This document shows, in pieces, positions 24,504-33,999 of a stretch of 33,999 nt of DNA; within the stretch, counting starts at the first letter, position 1, and each line of letters begins with the position of its first letter. The position numbers were made by a program, and so were the translations under genes. The DNA is from Sphingobacteriales bacterium (lineage in GTDB: Bacteria; Bacteroidota; Bacteroidia; Sphingobacteriales; Sphingobacteriaceae): the NCBI GenBank assembly GCA_004294495.1, contig REAS01000048.1:1-33999 (forward strand), written 5' to 3'. The notes beneath the pieces were generated by a model. That model did not search any database and was not told where the DNA came from. It saw only the letters and a program-made list of their open reading frames with translations.

Positions 24504-26843
24504 ATGTTTAAAGAAATCAATAACCGATTTTTAAGATACCTTGCCATTGTTATTTGTATTTTAATTATTATAATATGTGCGGTTGAAATCAATTTTTTGG
24601 GTCTGTTTGGCTACTCTCCTACCAAAAAAGACATTAAATTTCCCTCGCTTAGTGTTGCATCCGAAGTTTACACTGCCGATAGTGTTTTAATTGGTCGTTA
24701 TTACAACGAGAACAGAACACCCGTAACATTTAATGAAATTCCAGCGGGTGTTATTAACGCTTTAGTTGCCACTGAAGATGTTAGGTTTTACAAACATAAA
24801 GGCGTTGATTTTTATTCGATAGCGTCGGGCATCGTTTCAACCGCTAAAGGCGATAAACGTGGCGCATCTACCATTACACAGCAATTGGCAAAAAATTTAT
24901 ACCGTACCCGTTACAACAAATCGCAAGGCTACATTAAGCATATACCTGTTGTACGTACCTTGGTTTCTAAATTTAAAGAATGGTTAACGGCATATAAAAT
25001 CGAATCTAATTATAGTAAAAATGATATTATTACTATGTACCTAAATACGGTACCGTTTGGTAATAATTCTTTTGGTATAAATACAGCTTCTAAACATTAT
25101 TTTAACAAAACTGTACAAAAAATAAAGGTAGAAGAAGGTGCGCTTTTAGTAGGTATGTTAAAAGCAACGTCAACCTATAACCCAATAAAATTTCCCGAAA
25201 AGGCATTAGAACGACGAAATATTGTGCTTACCCAGATGCATAAATATGGATATTTGAAAGATGTTGAACTACAATCGGCGTTAAGCCAAACCCTAAAATT
25301 AGATATTGGAAGTGATAGCGAAAAAAGTGATGGCGACTCGTACCTACGCAGTGCGGTTGATAAATGGCTAAATAAATGGTGCGATGAAAACGATTATAAT
25401 TTGTACGAAGATGGACTGAAAATTTACACTACTATTGATTCTAAACTTCAAAAATACGCCGAAGAAGCCGTACAAGAGCAAATGAAAAACCTGCAACGTA
25501 GGTTTAACAATAGCTGGGGAAACGAAGAACCTTGGCGAGATAGTGAAGGAACCCTAATTGAAAACTTTATAAACAAAGCGGTAGAAAAACTAGTTTGGTA
25601 CCCAGCTTTAGCAAAAAAATATCACTTTAATAACGATTCTTTACAAGCTTTTTTAAGTAAGCCTAAAAAAATGAAGGTTTTTAGTTGGGATGGAGATGAA
25701 GAAGTTGAATTTTCTACCCTCGATTCTTTAGCTTATTACGCTAAAACCCTTAACACCGGAATGATGACTTTAGACCCTTTTAATGGGCATATAAAGGTTT
25801 GGGTTGGTGGCGATAATCATAAATATTTTCAATACGACCACGTTAACCAAGCCAAAAGGCAAGCTGGCTCAACTTTTAAACCCTTTGCCTATTTAGCGGC
25901 CTTAGAAAGCGGAATGAATCCCTGCGATAAATTTACCGACAAACCGGTAACCATAAAATATAAATTAGAAAACAAAGAAGAAGTTTGGGAGCCCAAAAAC
26001 TCGAGCTATAGTTTTAGCTACCGCGAAATGTCGTTACGGTTAGCTATGGCAAGGTCGGTAAATTCTATAACTGCCCAAATAACCGATAGCATTGGCTGGG
26101 ATAAAGTGGTTGAAGCCGCCCACCGTTGCGGAATAGAAAGTCCGCTACAATCTGTACCGTCGGTAAGTTTAGGCTCAAACGACGTTTCTGTTTTTGAGAT
26201 GGTAAAAGCTTACAGCACTTTTATAAACAAAGGCATAAAAACCGAACCAATGTTGGTACAAAAAATTTACGATATTGATAATAATTTGATTGAGGAGTTT
26301 AAAGCCAAACAAGAGAAAGCCCTAACCGAAGAGATTGCTTGGCTAATGGTATATATGTTGCGTGGCGGTATGGAAGAACCAGAGGGTACTTCTCAAGCTT
26401 TATGGGAGTGGGATTTATGGAAAAACAACAATCAAATTGGTGGTAAAACCGGCACATCGTCCGATTATGTTGATGGTTGGTACATGGGCGTAACAAAAGA
26501 TTTAGTTACCGGCGTTTGGGTAGGTGCCGATGATAGAAGCATACATTTTAAAACATCGGAAACTGGCGAAGGAAGTAAAACTGCCCTACCTATTTTTGCG
26601 AAATTTATGGAAAAGGTTTACAAAGACAAGAGTACGGGTTACAGTGAAGGTCGTTTTCCGAAACCCGATATAGAAATTACACGAATTTATAACTGCCCAT
26701 CGCCACAAATATTTAAAGATACCGCAACGATAGATAGTTTAAAAACCGACAGTCTTAACCAACCATTACCAGGCGAAGAAATTTTTCCAGATATTAAAGA
26801 AGAAACAAAACCACCTATTACAGAGCCTGTACCCGTACAGTAA
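24504..26843 (+). CDS. class A penicillin-binding protein 1A
   Basis: This bifunctional enzyme polymerises lipid II and cross-links peptidoglycan in the periplasm. The 779 residues begin with a cytoplasmic tail and one membrane anchor (about 11-35). The GT51 glycosyltransferase shows Glu91 in ATEDVRFYKHKG and GASTITQQLAKNLY. The transpeptidase has Ser456-Thr-Phe-Lys459, Ser518-Val-Asn520 and Lys648-Thr-Gly650. The C-terminus is Pro/Thr-rich. Length and motif order match PBP1A/PonA-type proteins; mrcA or ponA names would fit, but I leave the symbol open. It is a single gene, with asnS following after about 100 bases. Confidence 0.95.
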   Translation: MFKEINNRFLRYLAIVICILIIIICAVEINFLGLFGYSPTKKDIKFPSLSVASEVYTADSVLIGRYYNENRTPVTFNEIPAGVINALVATEDVRFYKHKGVDFYSIASGIVSTAKGDKRGASTITQQLAKNLYRTRYNKSQGYIKHIPVVRTLVSKFKEWLTAYKIESNYSKNDIITMYLNTVPFGNNSFGINTASKHYFNKTVQKIKVEEGALLVGMLKATSTYNPIKFPEKALERRNIVLTQMHKYGYLKDVELQSALSQTLKLDIGSDSEKSDGDSYLRSAVDKWLNKWCDENDYNLYEDGLKIYTTIDSKLQKYAEEAVQEQMKNLQRRFNNSWGNEEPWRDSEGTLIENFINKAVEKLVWYPALAKKYHFNNDSLQAFLSKPKKMKVFSWDGDEEVEFSTLDSLAYYAKTLNTGMMTLDPFNGHIKVWVGGDNHKYFQYDHVNQAKRQAGSTFKPFAYLAALESGMNPCDKFTDKPVTIKYKLENKEEVWEPKNSSYSFSYREMSLRLAMARSVNSITAQITDSIGWDKVVEAAHRCGIESPLQSVPSVSLGSNDVSVFEMVKAYSTFINKGIKTEPMLVQKIYDIDNNLIEEFKAKQEKALTEEIAWLMVYMLRGGMEEPEGTSQALWEWDLWKNNNQIGGKTGTSSDYVDGWYMGVTKDLVTGVWVGADDRSIHFKTSETGEGSKTALPIFAKFMEKVYKDKSTGYSEGRFPKPDIEITRIYNCPSPQIFKDTATIDSLKTDSLNQPLPGEEIFPDIKEETKPPITEPVPVQ

Positions 26844-26908
26844 GTAAAATTTAACTTATTTTACTAATAAACTAACACCTAAAAATTTTAAATCCCCAAT
26901 AAGGTTTG

Positions 26909-26916
26909 TAATTTTG
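26909..26916 (+). promoter_or_regulatory. -7 promoter element of asnS (TAATTTTG)
   Basis: An exact TAnnTTTG match 31 bases before the asnS start codon. The -33 element is not clear. Confidence 0.5.
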
Positions 26917-26947
26917 AATTTTATAAAATTAATAGCAAAAGCATAAA

Positions 26948-28384
26948 ATGATTAAAAGGAATAAAATTAAAGATTTACTTGTAGAAACCATTTTTGATAA
27001 ACAAGTAACCGTAATGGGTTGGGTGCGCACATTTAGAAACAACCGTTTTATTGCCTTAAGCGATGGTAGCTGTATGCAAAACATACAAGTAGTGGTAGAT
27101 TACGAAAACCTACCCGATACCCTCCTAAAAAGAATAACCACCGGAGCCAGCCTTAGCGCAACAGGCACTTTGGTAGCATCGGTTGGTAAAGGACAAACCG
27201 TAGAAATTAATGCAACAAGTTTAGAGATTTTAGGTGACAGCGATGCCGAAAAATTTCCCCTACAACCCAAAAAACATAGCCTCGAGTTTTTAAGAGAGAT
27301 TGCCCATTTACGTTTTAGAACCAACACCTTTAACGCGGTATTTAAGATTCGCCACGCATTGGCTTTTGCCGTTCACTCATTTTTTAACCAACGTGGTTTT
27401 GTGTACATGCACACCCCAATTGTTACCGCAAGCGATGCGGAAGGTGCCGGAGAAATGTTTAAAGTAACTACCCTAGATTTTGATAATACCCCACGTACAG
27501 ATACTGGAGAAGTAAATTTTAAGGAAGATTTTTTTGGTCGGGCAGCAAATTTAACCGTATCGGGGCAGCTTGAGGCTGAGTTGGGAGCAATGGCTTTAGG
27601 CGAAGTTTATACTTTCGGGCCAACTTTTAGAGCCGAAAACTCGAACACCACTCGACACCTTGCCGAGTTTTGGATGATTGAACCCGAGGTGGCTTTCGCC
27701 GATTTAGAAGACAATATGAACCTAGCCGAAGCACTTTTAAAATATGTAATAAAATACGCCTTAACTAATTGTGGCGAAGAAATTGAGTTTTTAAAAACAA
27801 GATTATTAGAAGAAGAAAAAAACAAACCCCAAGCCGACCGAAGCGAGTTAGACCTGATAGAAAAACTGCAATTTTGTTTAGATAATGATTTTGAGCGTTT
27901 AACTTATACCGAAGCTATTGACATTTTAAAAGCATCGAAACCTAACCAAAAAAAGCAATTTAAATACCCTATTGAAGGCTGGGGCGCCGATTTGCAAAGC
28001 GAACACGAACGCTTTTTGGTAGAAAAACATTTTAAAAAACCAGTAATTTTAACAGATTATCCAAAAGAAATTAAATCGTTTTATATGCGCCAAAACGAGG
28101 ACGGAAAAACCGTTAGAGCAATGGATATACTTTTCCCGGGTATTGGCGAAATTATTGGCGGTTCGCAACGTGAAGAACGTTTAGAGCTTTTAACTAAACG
28201 AATGGAAGAAATGCACATACCACAAGACGAATTGTATTGGTATCTTGATTTACGGAAATTTGGTACTGCGCCACATGCAGGTTTTGGTTTAGGGTTTGAG
28301 CGTTTGGTACTATTTGTAACTGGTATGACAAATATTAGAGACGTTATACCTTTCCCAAGGTTTCCAAAAAACGCCGAGTTTTAA
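26948..28384 (+). CDS. asnS: asparaginyl-tRNA synthetase
   Basis: AsnS charges tRNA-Asn with asparagine using ATP. The 478 residues hold an N-terminal OB-fold anticodon-binding domain ([20 protein letters not shown]) and a class IIb catalytic core, with motif 2 [20 protein letters not shown] and motif 3 [15 protein letters not shown]. The ending [17 protein letters not shown] is typical of AsnS rather than AspS, which usually has DVIAFPK. A promoter element lies just upstream and a hairpin terminator just downstream, so it is probably transcribed alone. Confidence 0.97.
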   Translation: MIKRNKIKDLLVETIFDKQVTVMGWVRTFRNNRFIALSDGSCMQNIQVVVDYENLPDTLLKRITTGASLSATGTLVASVGKGQTVEINATSLEILGDSDAEKFPLQPKKHSLEFLREIAHLRFRTNTFNAVFKIRHALAFAVHSFFNQRGFVYMHTPIVTASDAEGAGEMFKVTTLDFDNTPRTDTGEVNFKEDFFGRAANLTVSGQLEAELGAMALGEVYTFGPTFRAENSNTTRHLAEFWMIEPEVAFADLEDNMNLAEALLKYVIKYALTNCGEEIEFLKTRLLEEEKNKPQADRSELDLIEKLQFCLDNDFERLTYTEAIDILKASKPNQKKQFKYPIEGWGADLQSEHERFLVEKHFKKPVILTDYPKEIKSFYMRQNEDGKTVRAMDILFPGIGEIIGGSQREERLELLTKRMEEMHIPQDELYWYLDLRKFGTAPHAGFGLGFERLVLFVTGMTNIRDVIPFPRFPKNAEF

Positions 28385-28394
28385 AAAATTAAAT

Positions 28395-28430
28395 AAAAAA
28401 AGAGATTGGTTTATGCCAATCTCTTTTTTT
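28395..28430. terminator. bidirectional terminator between asnS and the acyltransferase gene
   Basis: AGAGATTGG pairs with CCAATCTCT around a six-base loop, flanked by an A-run on the left and a T-run on the right. Convergent genes end 17 and 32 bases from the core stem, so it can serve both strands. Confidence 0.9.
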
Positions 28431-28455
28431 ATAGGGATAGTACCAATTACTCAAA

Positions 28456-29316
28456 TCAAAACTTCCACCTTTTATGCGACCATAACCAATATTTAGGTTC
28501 TTGGTTAATAATATTTTCTAAAAATTTTACGTGTATTTCTGTAATTTCAAACTCTTTAGTTTTTGAAGGCTCGTCAATTAAAGGTATAAACTCGCAAGTG
28601 TAATATCCTCTTTTTATGCAATTTACTTTACAAAAAACTACTACGCTATTGGTAGTTTTTGCAATTTTCTCGACACCTAAAAATACGGCCGTTTTTTGAT
28701 TTAAAAAAGTGGTAAAATAATTAGCTTCGTGTGATACAGGAGTTTGGTCACATAAAAAAAACGAAATAGTTGGCTCGTTTCTTAACTCAACCATTTTTCT
28801 CATTACCATTTTCATGGGAACCATTAACACCGAAAACTTTGAACGTACGGAGTTTAAAAATTGGTCGAAAATTTTGTTAGTAAGTGGTTTATAAATTACT
28901 AACTTTTTTTTATTAGTACAAAAACCTACCACGTTTGCCATTTCCCAATTACCGTAATGGCCGGCAACTACAGCAATGTTTCTCCCTTGGTTTACGTAAA
29001 AGTCTAATAATTCGGGGTTTAAAATCCGGAAACGATTTTTAGCTTCAACATCAGTAATAGAAATCATTTTAATAGTTTCAACAATTAAATCGGCTAAATA
29101 GGCAAAATATTGCTTAGCAATTCCGTTTCTTTCTTCATTTGATTTTTGAGGGAACGAGTTCAACAAATTATCGTCAACAACTTTTTTTCTGTATTTAAAA
29201 ACATAAAATAAAACAAAAAACATAAAGTCGGATATTATGTATAAAACCCAAAAAGGCAGCAACGAAATTATCTTCAAAAAGAAAATATAAAATCGGGTAA
29301 GTAAATTTTCAAACAT
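28456..29316 (-). CDS. lysophospholipid/lipid A acyltransferase (LpxL/HtrB family)
   Basis: The family transfers an acyl chain to lipid A precursors at the inner membrane. The 286 residues start with a hydrophobic anchor and contain the catalytic HX4E motif (His120-YGNW-Glu125), the substrate pocket segment FFLCDQTPVSHEANYF, and the family's terminal WLWSHKRWK. Length is typical of the single LpxL-like enzyme of Bacteroidota. An exact -7 element lies upstream. Which of the late acylation steps it performs cannot be told from sequence. Confidence 0.92.
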   Translation of the reverse strand: MFENLLTRFYIFFLKIISLLPFWVLYIISDFMFFVLFYVFKYRKKVVDDNLLNSFPQKSNEERNGIAKQYFAYLADLIVETIKMISITDVEAKNRFRILNPELLDFYVNQGRNIAVVAGHYGNWEMANVVGFCTNKKKLVIYKPLTNKIFDQFLNSVRSKFSVLMVPMKMVMRKMVELRNEPTISFFLCDQTPVSHEANYFTTFLNQKTAVFLGVEKIAKTTNSVVVFCKVNCIKRGYYTCEFIPLIDEPSKTKEFEITEIHVKFLENIINQEPKYWLWSHKRWKF

Positions 29317-29340
29317 TTATAAATGATAAAATAAGACCAG

Positions 29341-29348
29341 CAAAAATA
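29341..29348 (-). promoter_or_regulatory. -7 promoter element of the acyltransferase gene (TATTTTTG)
   Basis: An exact TAnnTTTG match on the minus strand, 24 bases before the start codon. No TTTG is seen at the expected -33 position. Confidence 0.4.
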
Positions 29349-29385
29349 TAATTAATATTTTGGCATTAGTATATAAATTCAAATC

Positions 29386-29422
29386 ACAAAAAAAAGGTAA
29401 TCCTTTTACGATTACCTTTTTT
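29386..29422. terminator. terminator of the TspO-related gene
   Basis: GGTAATC and GATTACC pair around a seven-base loop, with A-run and T-run flanks that extend the stem. It lies between two minus-strand genes and separates their transcripts. Confidence 0.85.
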
Positions 29423-29464
29423 AAAGAAAAAAAAATTAATTTTTTACGAAGTTGTAAAGACAAT

Positions 29465-30262
29465 TTAACTAAAAGATCGATTCATAAAATTTATGACAAA
29501 TCTTATAATTACCGTTAAACCCACAATGGCTAATGCAACCCAAGTTGTTAAAATAACATCACGATATATTTCGTACTCAAGTGCATGTAGTTTTAAATAA
29601 ATACCGTACAAAGCCCAAATTATTACCAAACCAAAATAAGGATTTTTCTTTTTAATATCCATAAATATCGACAAAGCAACTGCTAACCAAATCAAAATAA
29701 TGGCCCATTTGTTTTCACTAAAACCACCATTCCAATTTATTGAAATAAAATAAACACTGGCATTTGCTAAAGTTGCAACACAAATCCAAGCAAAATAAAT
29801 GGTTAAAGGTATTTGTGTACATAACCGAGAATAAATGCTTGTGTGTGGCCTGTAAATTTTGAGGTTTATAATTATTAATGTTAAAGTTATTAATTGTATA
29901 AACATTAACACTAACGAAAGTCCAATTTGCTCGTACGAAAATGCAAAAACCCACAAAGTTGTGGCTAAATTGTTTAAAACAAACAAGTAACCAATTTTTT
30001 CTACCGCTTGGTTAGCTTCATCATCTATACTTTTTTTGTTTGATTGTATTAAGTGATATATAACAAAAACAAATAACAAGGTGTAAATTAAGCCCCAAAT
30101 AGAAAAAGTTATACCTGCGGGAGTAAATACTGTTTGATACTTTGCCGAAATTTGAGCATTGTTTTGGTTATTAAAAAAATTAAACTGGCTTAGCATAGAT
30201 ACAGAAAATGCAACTACATAAAATACGAAATTTAAAACAGAAAGTAATTTTATTTTTTTCAT
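29465..30262 (-). CDS. TspO/MBR-related (tryptophan-rich sensory) membrane protein
   Basis: The 265-residue protein is largely made of hydrophobic helices, about seven or eight. The segment FTPAGITFSIWGLIYTLLFV near residues 45-65, ATLWVFAFSYEQ and the PLTIYFAWICVATLANAS helix match the extended TspO-related family found in bacteria and eukaryotes, longer than five-helix TspO. TspO proteins bind porphyrins and related ligands, but function is not established for this longer branch. It is divergent from lepA across 292 AT-rich bases and ends in its own terminator. Confidence 0.75.
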   Translation of the reverse strand: MKKIKLLSVLNFVFYVVAFSVSMLSQFNFFNNQNNAQISAKYQTVFTPAGITFSIWGLIYTLLFVFVIYHLIQSNKKSIDDEANQAVEKIGYLFVLNNLATTLWVFAFSYEQIGLSLVLMFIQLITLTLIIINLKIYRPHTSIYSRLCTQIPLTIYFAWICVATLANASVYFISINWNGGFSENKWAIILIWLAVALSIFMDIKKKNPYFGLVIIWALYGIYLKLHALEYEIYRDVILTTWVALAIVGLTVIIRFVINFMNRSFS

Positions 30263-30540
30263 AATAAATAAATTATAGAATTTGGTGTAAATAAAAACAA
30301 GTAAAAAAAAGTTAAATTTTACTTTTAAAATTGGTTATACAATAGTAAAGATTTTTTTGTAAATTTTTTTTACTGAAACGCAATAATTGTAAATTGTATA
30401 AAATTGTGTAAAATGTGTATAAATATAATTAATATCTTTTAATTATAATTTTTATTGCCAAGCATTATGTTAAGCAGAATTTGTTTAATTAAAACCCTTA
30501 ATGCACATAAAAAGCAATAGCTTATTTACGCTTAAAAATC

Positions 30541-30548
30541 TATATTTG
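30541..30548 (+). promoter_or_regulatory. -7 promoter element of lepA (TATATTTG)
   Basis: An exact TAnnTTTG match whose last base is only seven bases from the A of the lepA start codon. Transcription from it would begin at or next to the ATG, giving a leaderless mRNA. A -33 partner is weak. Confidence 0.45.
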
Positions 30549-30554
30549 CGCTAA

Positions 30555-32342
30555 ATGAAGCACATACGAAATTTTTGCATTATAGCACATATCGACCACG
30601 GTAAAAGTACCCTTGCTGATAGGTTGCTAGAATATACCAACACCATATCGCAACGTGAAGCGCAAGCACAACTGCTTGATACTATGGATTTAGAGCGTGA
30701 GCGAGGCATTACCATAAAAAGCCACGCTATACAAATGGATTACACTCAAGATGGACAAGCTTATGTTTTTAACTTGATTGATACACCAGGCCATGTTGAT
30801 TTTTCCTACGAAGTTTCTCGTTCTATAGCTGCTTGTGAAGGTGCTTTGCTAATTGTTGATGCTTCGCAAGGCATACAAGCGCAAACCATATCAAACCTTT
30901 ATTTAGCTTTAGAAAACGATTTAGAAATTATCCCAATTTTAAATAAAATGGATTTGCCTGGGGCGATGCCTGAAGAGGTAAAAGACCAAATTATTGATTT
31001 AATAGGCTGTAAACGAGAAGATATTATTGCAGCATCGGGTAAAACAGGCTTAGGTATTGATGATATTTTAAGAGCAGTAGTTGAGCGTGTACCGCCACCA
31101 AAAGGCAACCCCGATGGCGAATTACAAGCATTAATTTTCGATTCGGTTTTTAACTCTTTTCGTGGTATAATTGCTTATTTTAAAGTGCTTAACGGCGAAA
31201 TCCGCAAGGGCGATAAAGTAAAATTTGTAGCTACCGGTAAAGAGTATATTGCCGATGAAGTGGGTACTTTAAAACTTACCCAAAAACCCAAAGACGTTAT
31301 TAAAACTGGCGATGTAGGTTATATAATTTCGGGTATTAAAGAAGCACGAGAGGTAAAAGTTGGCGATACCATAACGCATAAAGATAAGCCTAGTAACGAA
31401 CCAATTAAAGGTTTTCAAGAGGTTAAACCAATGGTATTTGCTGGTATTTACCCGGTTGATACCGATGAGTTTGAAGAACTACGTGAGGCAATGCACAAGT
31501 TACAATTAAACGATGCCTCGATAGTTTTTGAGCCCGAATCTTCGGCTGCATTAGGTTTTGGTTTTAGGTGTGGATTTTTAGGAATGCTGCACATGGAGAT
31601 TATCCAAGAGCGTTTAGAGCGGGAGTTTGATATGACGGTAATTACTACCGTACCCAACGTTTCGTACAAAGCCCGCACTACCAAAGGCGAAGACATTGAT
31701 GTAAATAACCCATCTGATTTGCCCGATCCAAGCAAGCTAGAGTTTGTAGAAGAACCTTTTATTAAAGCCAATATTATTACAAAATCGGAGTTTGTTGGGC
31801 CTGTAATGTCGCTTTGTATTCAAAAAAGAGGTATTGTGGTTAACCAGTCTTATTTAACATCAGATAGGGTTGAACTTGTTTTTGAGATACCTATGGGCGA
31901 AATTGTTTTCGATTTTTACGATCGTTTAAAAACCATTTCAAAAGGTTATGCATCGTTCGATTACCATCAAATAGGTTACCGCCAGTCGGATTTAGTACGT
32001 TTAGATATTCGCTTAAACAGCGAACCTGTTGACGCATTATCGTCATTAATTCACCGCAGTAACTCTTACGATTTTGGTAAACGTATTTGCGAAAAACTAA
32101 GAGAATTGATACCTCGCCAACAGTTCGAGATTATTATACAAGCATCTATTGGGATGAAAATTATAGCCCGAGAAACCGTAAAAGCCTTGCGTAAAGATGT
32201 TACCGCAAAATGTTATGGTGGCGATATTTCGCGTAAGCGTAAACTATTAGAAAAACAGAAAAAAGGTAAAAAGCGTATGCGCCAAGTGGGTAATGTAGAA
32301 ATTCCACAATCGGCGTTTATGGCGGTGTTAAAGTTGGATTAA
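30555..32342 (+). CDS. lepA: elongation factor 4 (LepA)
   Basis: EF4 is a ribosomal GTPase that acts on stalled or back-translocated ribosomes and aids initiation or assembly. The 595 residues carry G1 AHIDHGKST at 11-19, G2 [10 protein letters not shown]3 DTPGHVDF and G4 NKMDLP, followed by EF-G-like domains and the LepA-specific C-terminal domain ending [20 protein letters not shown]. Length is usual. The start ATG lies immediately after a promoter-like -7 box, suggesting a leaderless message. The ATPase gene follows after 39 bases. Confidence 0.97.
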   Translation: MKHIRNFCIIAHIDHGKSTLADRLLEYTNTISQREAQAQLLDTMDLERERGITIKSHAIQMDYTQDGQAYVFNLIDTPGHVDFSYEVSRSIAACEGALLIVDASQGIQAQTISNLYLALENDLEIIPILNKMDLPGAMPEEVKDQIIDLIGCKREDIIAASGKTGLGIDDILRAVVERVPPPKGNPDGELQALIFDSVFNSFRGIIAYFKVLNGEIRKGDKVKFVATGKEYIADEVGTLKLTQKPKDVIKTGDVGYIISGIKEAREVKVGDTITHKDKPSNEPIKGFQEVKPMVFAGIYPVDTDEFEELREAMHKLQLNDASIVFEPESSAALGFGFRCGFLGMLHMEIIQERLEREFDMTVITTVPNVSYKARTTKGEDIDVNNPSDLPDPSKLEFVEEPFIKANIITKSEFVGPVMSLCIQKRGIVVNQSYLTSDRVELVFEIPMGEIVFDFYDRLKTISKGYASFDYHQIGYRQSDLVRLDIRLNSEPVDALSSLIHRSNSYDFGKRICEKLRELIPRQQFEIIIQASIGMKIIARETVKALRKDVTAKCYGGDISRKRKLLEKQKKGKKRMRQVGNVEIPQSAFMAVLKLD

Positions 32343-32381
32343 AATTGTTTAAATTTATTTGCTAAAATAAATAGAGTTATT

Positions 32382-33743
32382 ATGAATGTGGAATTAAAAA
32401 ATGTTGGTATTGTAAACCACGCCAACATTGATTTATCAAAAGATTTGATAATACTTACTGGCCCCAATAATACTGGAAAAACGTATGTAGCGTATGTGCT
32501 TTATGCTATTTATAAATATCCAAATGAAATCGCCAGTAACTCCATTTTAAGTTATTTATTAGAAAATAATGATATTCTACAAAATAAGGGAAAAATAACA
32601 TTTCAACTAAATTCAAATATTTTAAAAACTTTATTAAATGAAATTTTTAAAGATATTTCCGGTTTTTTGCCGAGTGTTTTTGCCAGTGAAGATGGCTTTT
32701 TTTCCACCGCATTTGTAAATTTTCAATTTGATAAAAATGAATTAGATACTATAATTAAAAATATTGAAATTAATACTTTCTTTAAATTTCTCACAAGTTC
32801 TATTATTCAAATGCAAAAAGAAGTTAATTCCGATATGATTAACTTTCACTATATTGCAGGTAACGAAGTTGAAAAAAGTAATTACCAAAAATTTAACATC
32901 CCTTACATTCTTGATCAGAGTATTATCAAAATTATTTTAAACGCAATATTCGGTAATGCATATATTACACCTACCGAGCGAACAGCTATAAATTTGTTTA
33001 GTAAAGAATTTTCTTTAAATAGAACTAAAATTGCAAACATATTAATAGAAAATAAATCTGAAGATGAACAAAAAAATATAATTAACGGGATTCCCCGTTA
33101 TTCACAACCTATAAAAGATAGTTTAGCTATTGCCGAAGATTTAGCAAACTTGCAAAAAAACAAATCGGAATATGGTTTTATTGCTGATGCAATTGAAACA
33201 GAAATTTTAAAAGGTAAAATTGCGGTATCCAGCAATGGTGAAGTTTTGTTTAACCCAAATGATACGAAAGTGAAAAATTTAAATATTCACTTGTCGGCAT
33301 CGGTAGTAAAATCGTTATCTAATTTAGTTTTTTATTTTAGGCATTTAGCTGTTAAAAACGATTTTATAATCATAGATGAACCTGAATTAAACCTACATCC
33401 CGATAACCAAATAATAATGGCAAGATTAATTGCTAAAATTGTAAACAACGGGTTTAAGGTTTTAATAAGTACGCACAGCGATTATATTGTAAAAGAGTTA
33501 AACAACCTGATACGGTTAAATGAAGCGGATAAAAATGTAGTTAAAAATTATTTTGAAGAATACCAATCGGTTGATTTTATAGACAAAAATAAAGTAGGGG
33601 TTTATTTGTTTAAGGATAAAAAAGCAATAAATATTCCCGTTGATGAATTTGGATTCGAAGTATCCACCATCGAAAAAGAAAACAATCAATTAGCCGAAAT
33701 TTCGGAAAGAATTTATTACGAAATATTTGAAAACAAAGTTTAA
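32382..33743 (+). CDS. ABC-type AAA ATPase (AAA_15/AAA_21-like, SMC/OLD class)
   Basis: The 453 residues have a Walker A GPNNTGKT at 27-34 near the N-terminus, a long helical middle, a signature-like stretch LSASVVKSLSNLVFYF, then Walker B FIIIDEPELNLHP with Asp332-Glu333 and a D/H-loop LISTHSDYIVKELNN. This is the split-head layout of OLD, PtuA and RecF-like ATPases. There is no TOPRIM domain at the C-terminus, so it is not an OLD nuclease by itself. Such ATPases often work with a separate effector encoded next door, as in Septu-type defence systems. Here its stop codon is followed directly by the ATG of a 59-residue ORF. It could be in the lepA transcript or have a weak promoter of its own. 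Codon use appears more AT-rich than in lepA. Its role is unknown. Confidence 0.85.
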   Translation: MNVELKNVGIVNHANIDLSKDLIILTGPNNTGKTYVAYVLYAIYKYPNEIASNSILSYLLENNDILQNKGKITFQLNSNILKTLLNEIFKDISGFLPSVFASEDGFFSTAFVNFQFDKNELDTIIKNIEINTFFKFLTSSIIQMQKEVNSDMINFHYIAGNEVEKSNYQKFNIPYILDQSIIKIILNAIFGNAYITPTERTAINLFSKEFSLNRTKIANILIENKSEDEQKNIINGIPRYSQPIKDSLAIAEDLANLQKNKSEYGFIADAIETEILKGKIAVSSNGEVLFNPNDTKVKNLNIHLSASVVKSLSNLVFYFRHLAVKNDFIIIDEPELNLHPDNQIIMARLIAKIVNNGFKVLISTHSDYIVKELNNLIRLNEADKNVVKNYFEEYQSVDFIDKNKVGVYLFKDKKAINIPVDEFGFEVSTIEKENNQLAEISERIYYEIFENKV

Positions 33744-33923
33744 ATGCTTGAAGCTATTAAAAAAGCCATTTATAGCGGTTACCATTACCCATGTACTGGC
33801 AACAAATTTACTTTAACCGAAGATTCCAGATCGGCAAAATGCAAAGAAGCAAAATTTGAAGTTAAAGATGGCGACCAATATTTGGTTTTTAAATTTGATC
33901 CTAATTCTACTTTTATACTTTAA
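33744..33923 (+). CDS. 59-residue ORF directly abutting the ATPase gene
   Basis: Its ATG directly follows the ATPase stop codon (TAAATG), so translation is probably coupled. The product begins MLEAIKKAIYSGYHYPCTGN and ends with FKFDPNSTFIL. It has two cysteines and alternating charged strands, no membrane segment and no signal peptide. I do not recognise the family. It may be a complete small partner or effector, or the N-terminal remnant of a longer protein cut by a stop: the last 76 bases of the window hold no in-frame continuation. Confidence 0.6.
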   Translation: MLEAIKKAIYSGYHYPCTGNKFTLTEDSRSAKCKEAKFEVKDGDQYLVFKFDPNSTFIL

Positions 33924-33999
33924 AAAAGTGAGTTAAAATTTTGATAATCAATTAATTAAATGTATATTTAGGCATAATATGTACGAAGATAGTAATTGA

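Overview
The window is AT-rich (GC not computed; it looks to be in the 30-40% range). It reads as a chromosome segment of a Bacteroidota bacterium, most likely a sphingobacterium-like lineage. Grounds for this are GyrA with an acidic tail and a QGRGGKG-type GyrA box, Rho with a long spacer after its N-terminal domain, separate small PurS, candidate promoters that fit the Bacteroidota -33 TTTG / -7 TAnnTTTG pattern, almost no Shine-Dalgarno sequences, and several interspersed repeat types I associate with this phylum. The genus is inference. I saw no tRNA, rRNA, CRISPR array, transposase or phage gene.

Layout. (1) 1-4315, minus strand: gyrA followed by a secreted TPR protein gene that ends in a clear terminator; the gap between them carries two copies of a 61-bp repeat, and a piece of the same repeat family lies inside the gyrA coding sequence. 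(2) 4316-8639, minus strand: a gap with a composite repeat, a lipoprotein, then a tightly overlapped cluster read mazE-like antitoxin > pssA > purS, then rho. (3) 8873-10330, plus strand: pyrF, followed by five tandem 95-98-bp hairpin units. (4) 10331-19949, plus strand: a RecBCD locus in the order recD, recC, [GxxExxY gene, DUF2147 gene], recB. The GxxExxY gene is bracketed by 43-bp direct repeats, the right one of which supplies the start codon of the DUF2147 gene, and recB carries two in-frame copies of a dispersed repeat. (5) 19950-21261: a DUF4143-type ATPase preceded by an exactly 32-bp-periodic array of TGACGG...CCGTCA sites that runs into its promoter. (6) 21276-23596, minus strand: a copper amine oxidase and a small CxxC membrane protein, probably one operon. 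(7) 24032-26843: a small signal-peptide/coiled-coil/membrane protein divergent from a class A penicillin-binding protein. (8) 26948-30262: asnS, then on the minus strand an LpxL-type acyltransferase and a TspO-related membrane protein, separated by hairpin terminators. (9) 30555-33923: lepA, then an ABC-type AAA ATPase directly abutting a 59-residue ORF at the window edge.

Most genes are housekeeping: DNA topology, transcription termination, pyrimidine and purine synthesis, phospholipid and lipid A synthesis, recombination repair, peptidoglycan synthesis and translation. The unusual content lies in the repeats that have invaded genes and gene junctions, in the ATPase operator array, in the antitoxin coupled to a lipid gene, and in the ATPase/small-protein pair at the right end, which is the best candidate for an undescribed two-gene system but is cut by the end of the window.
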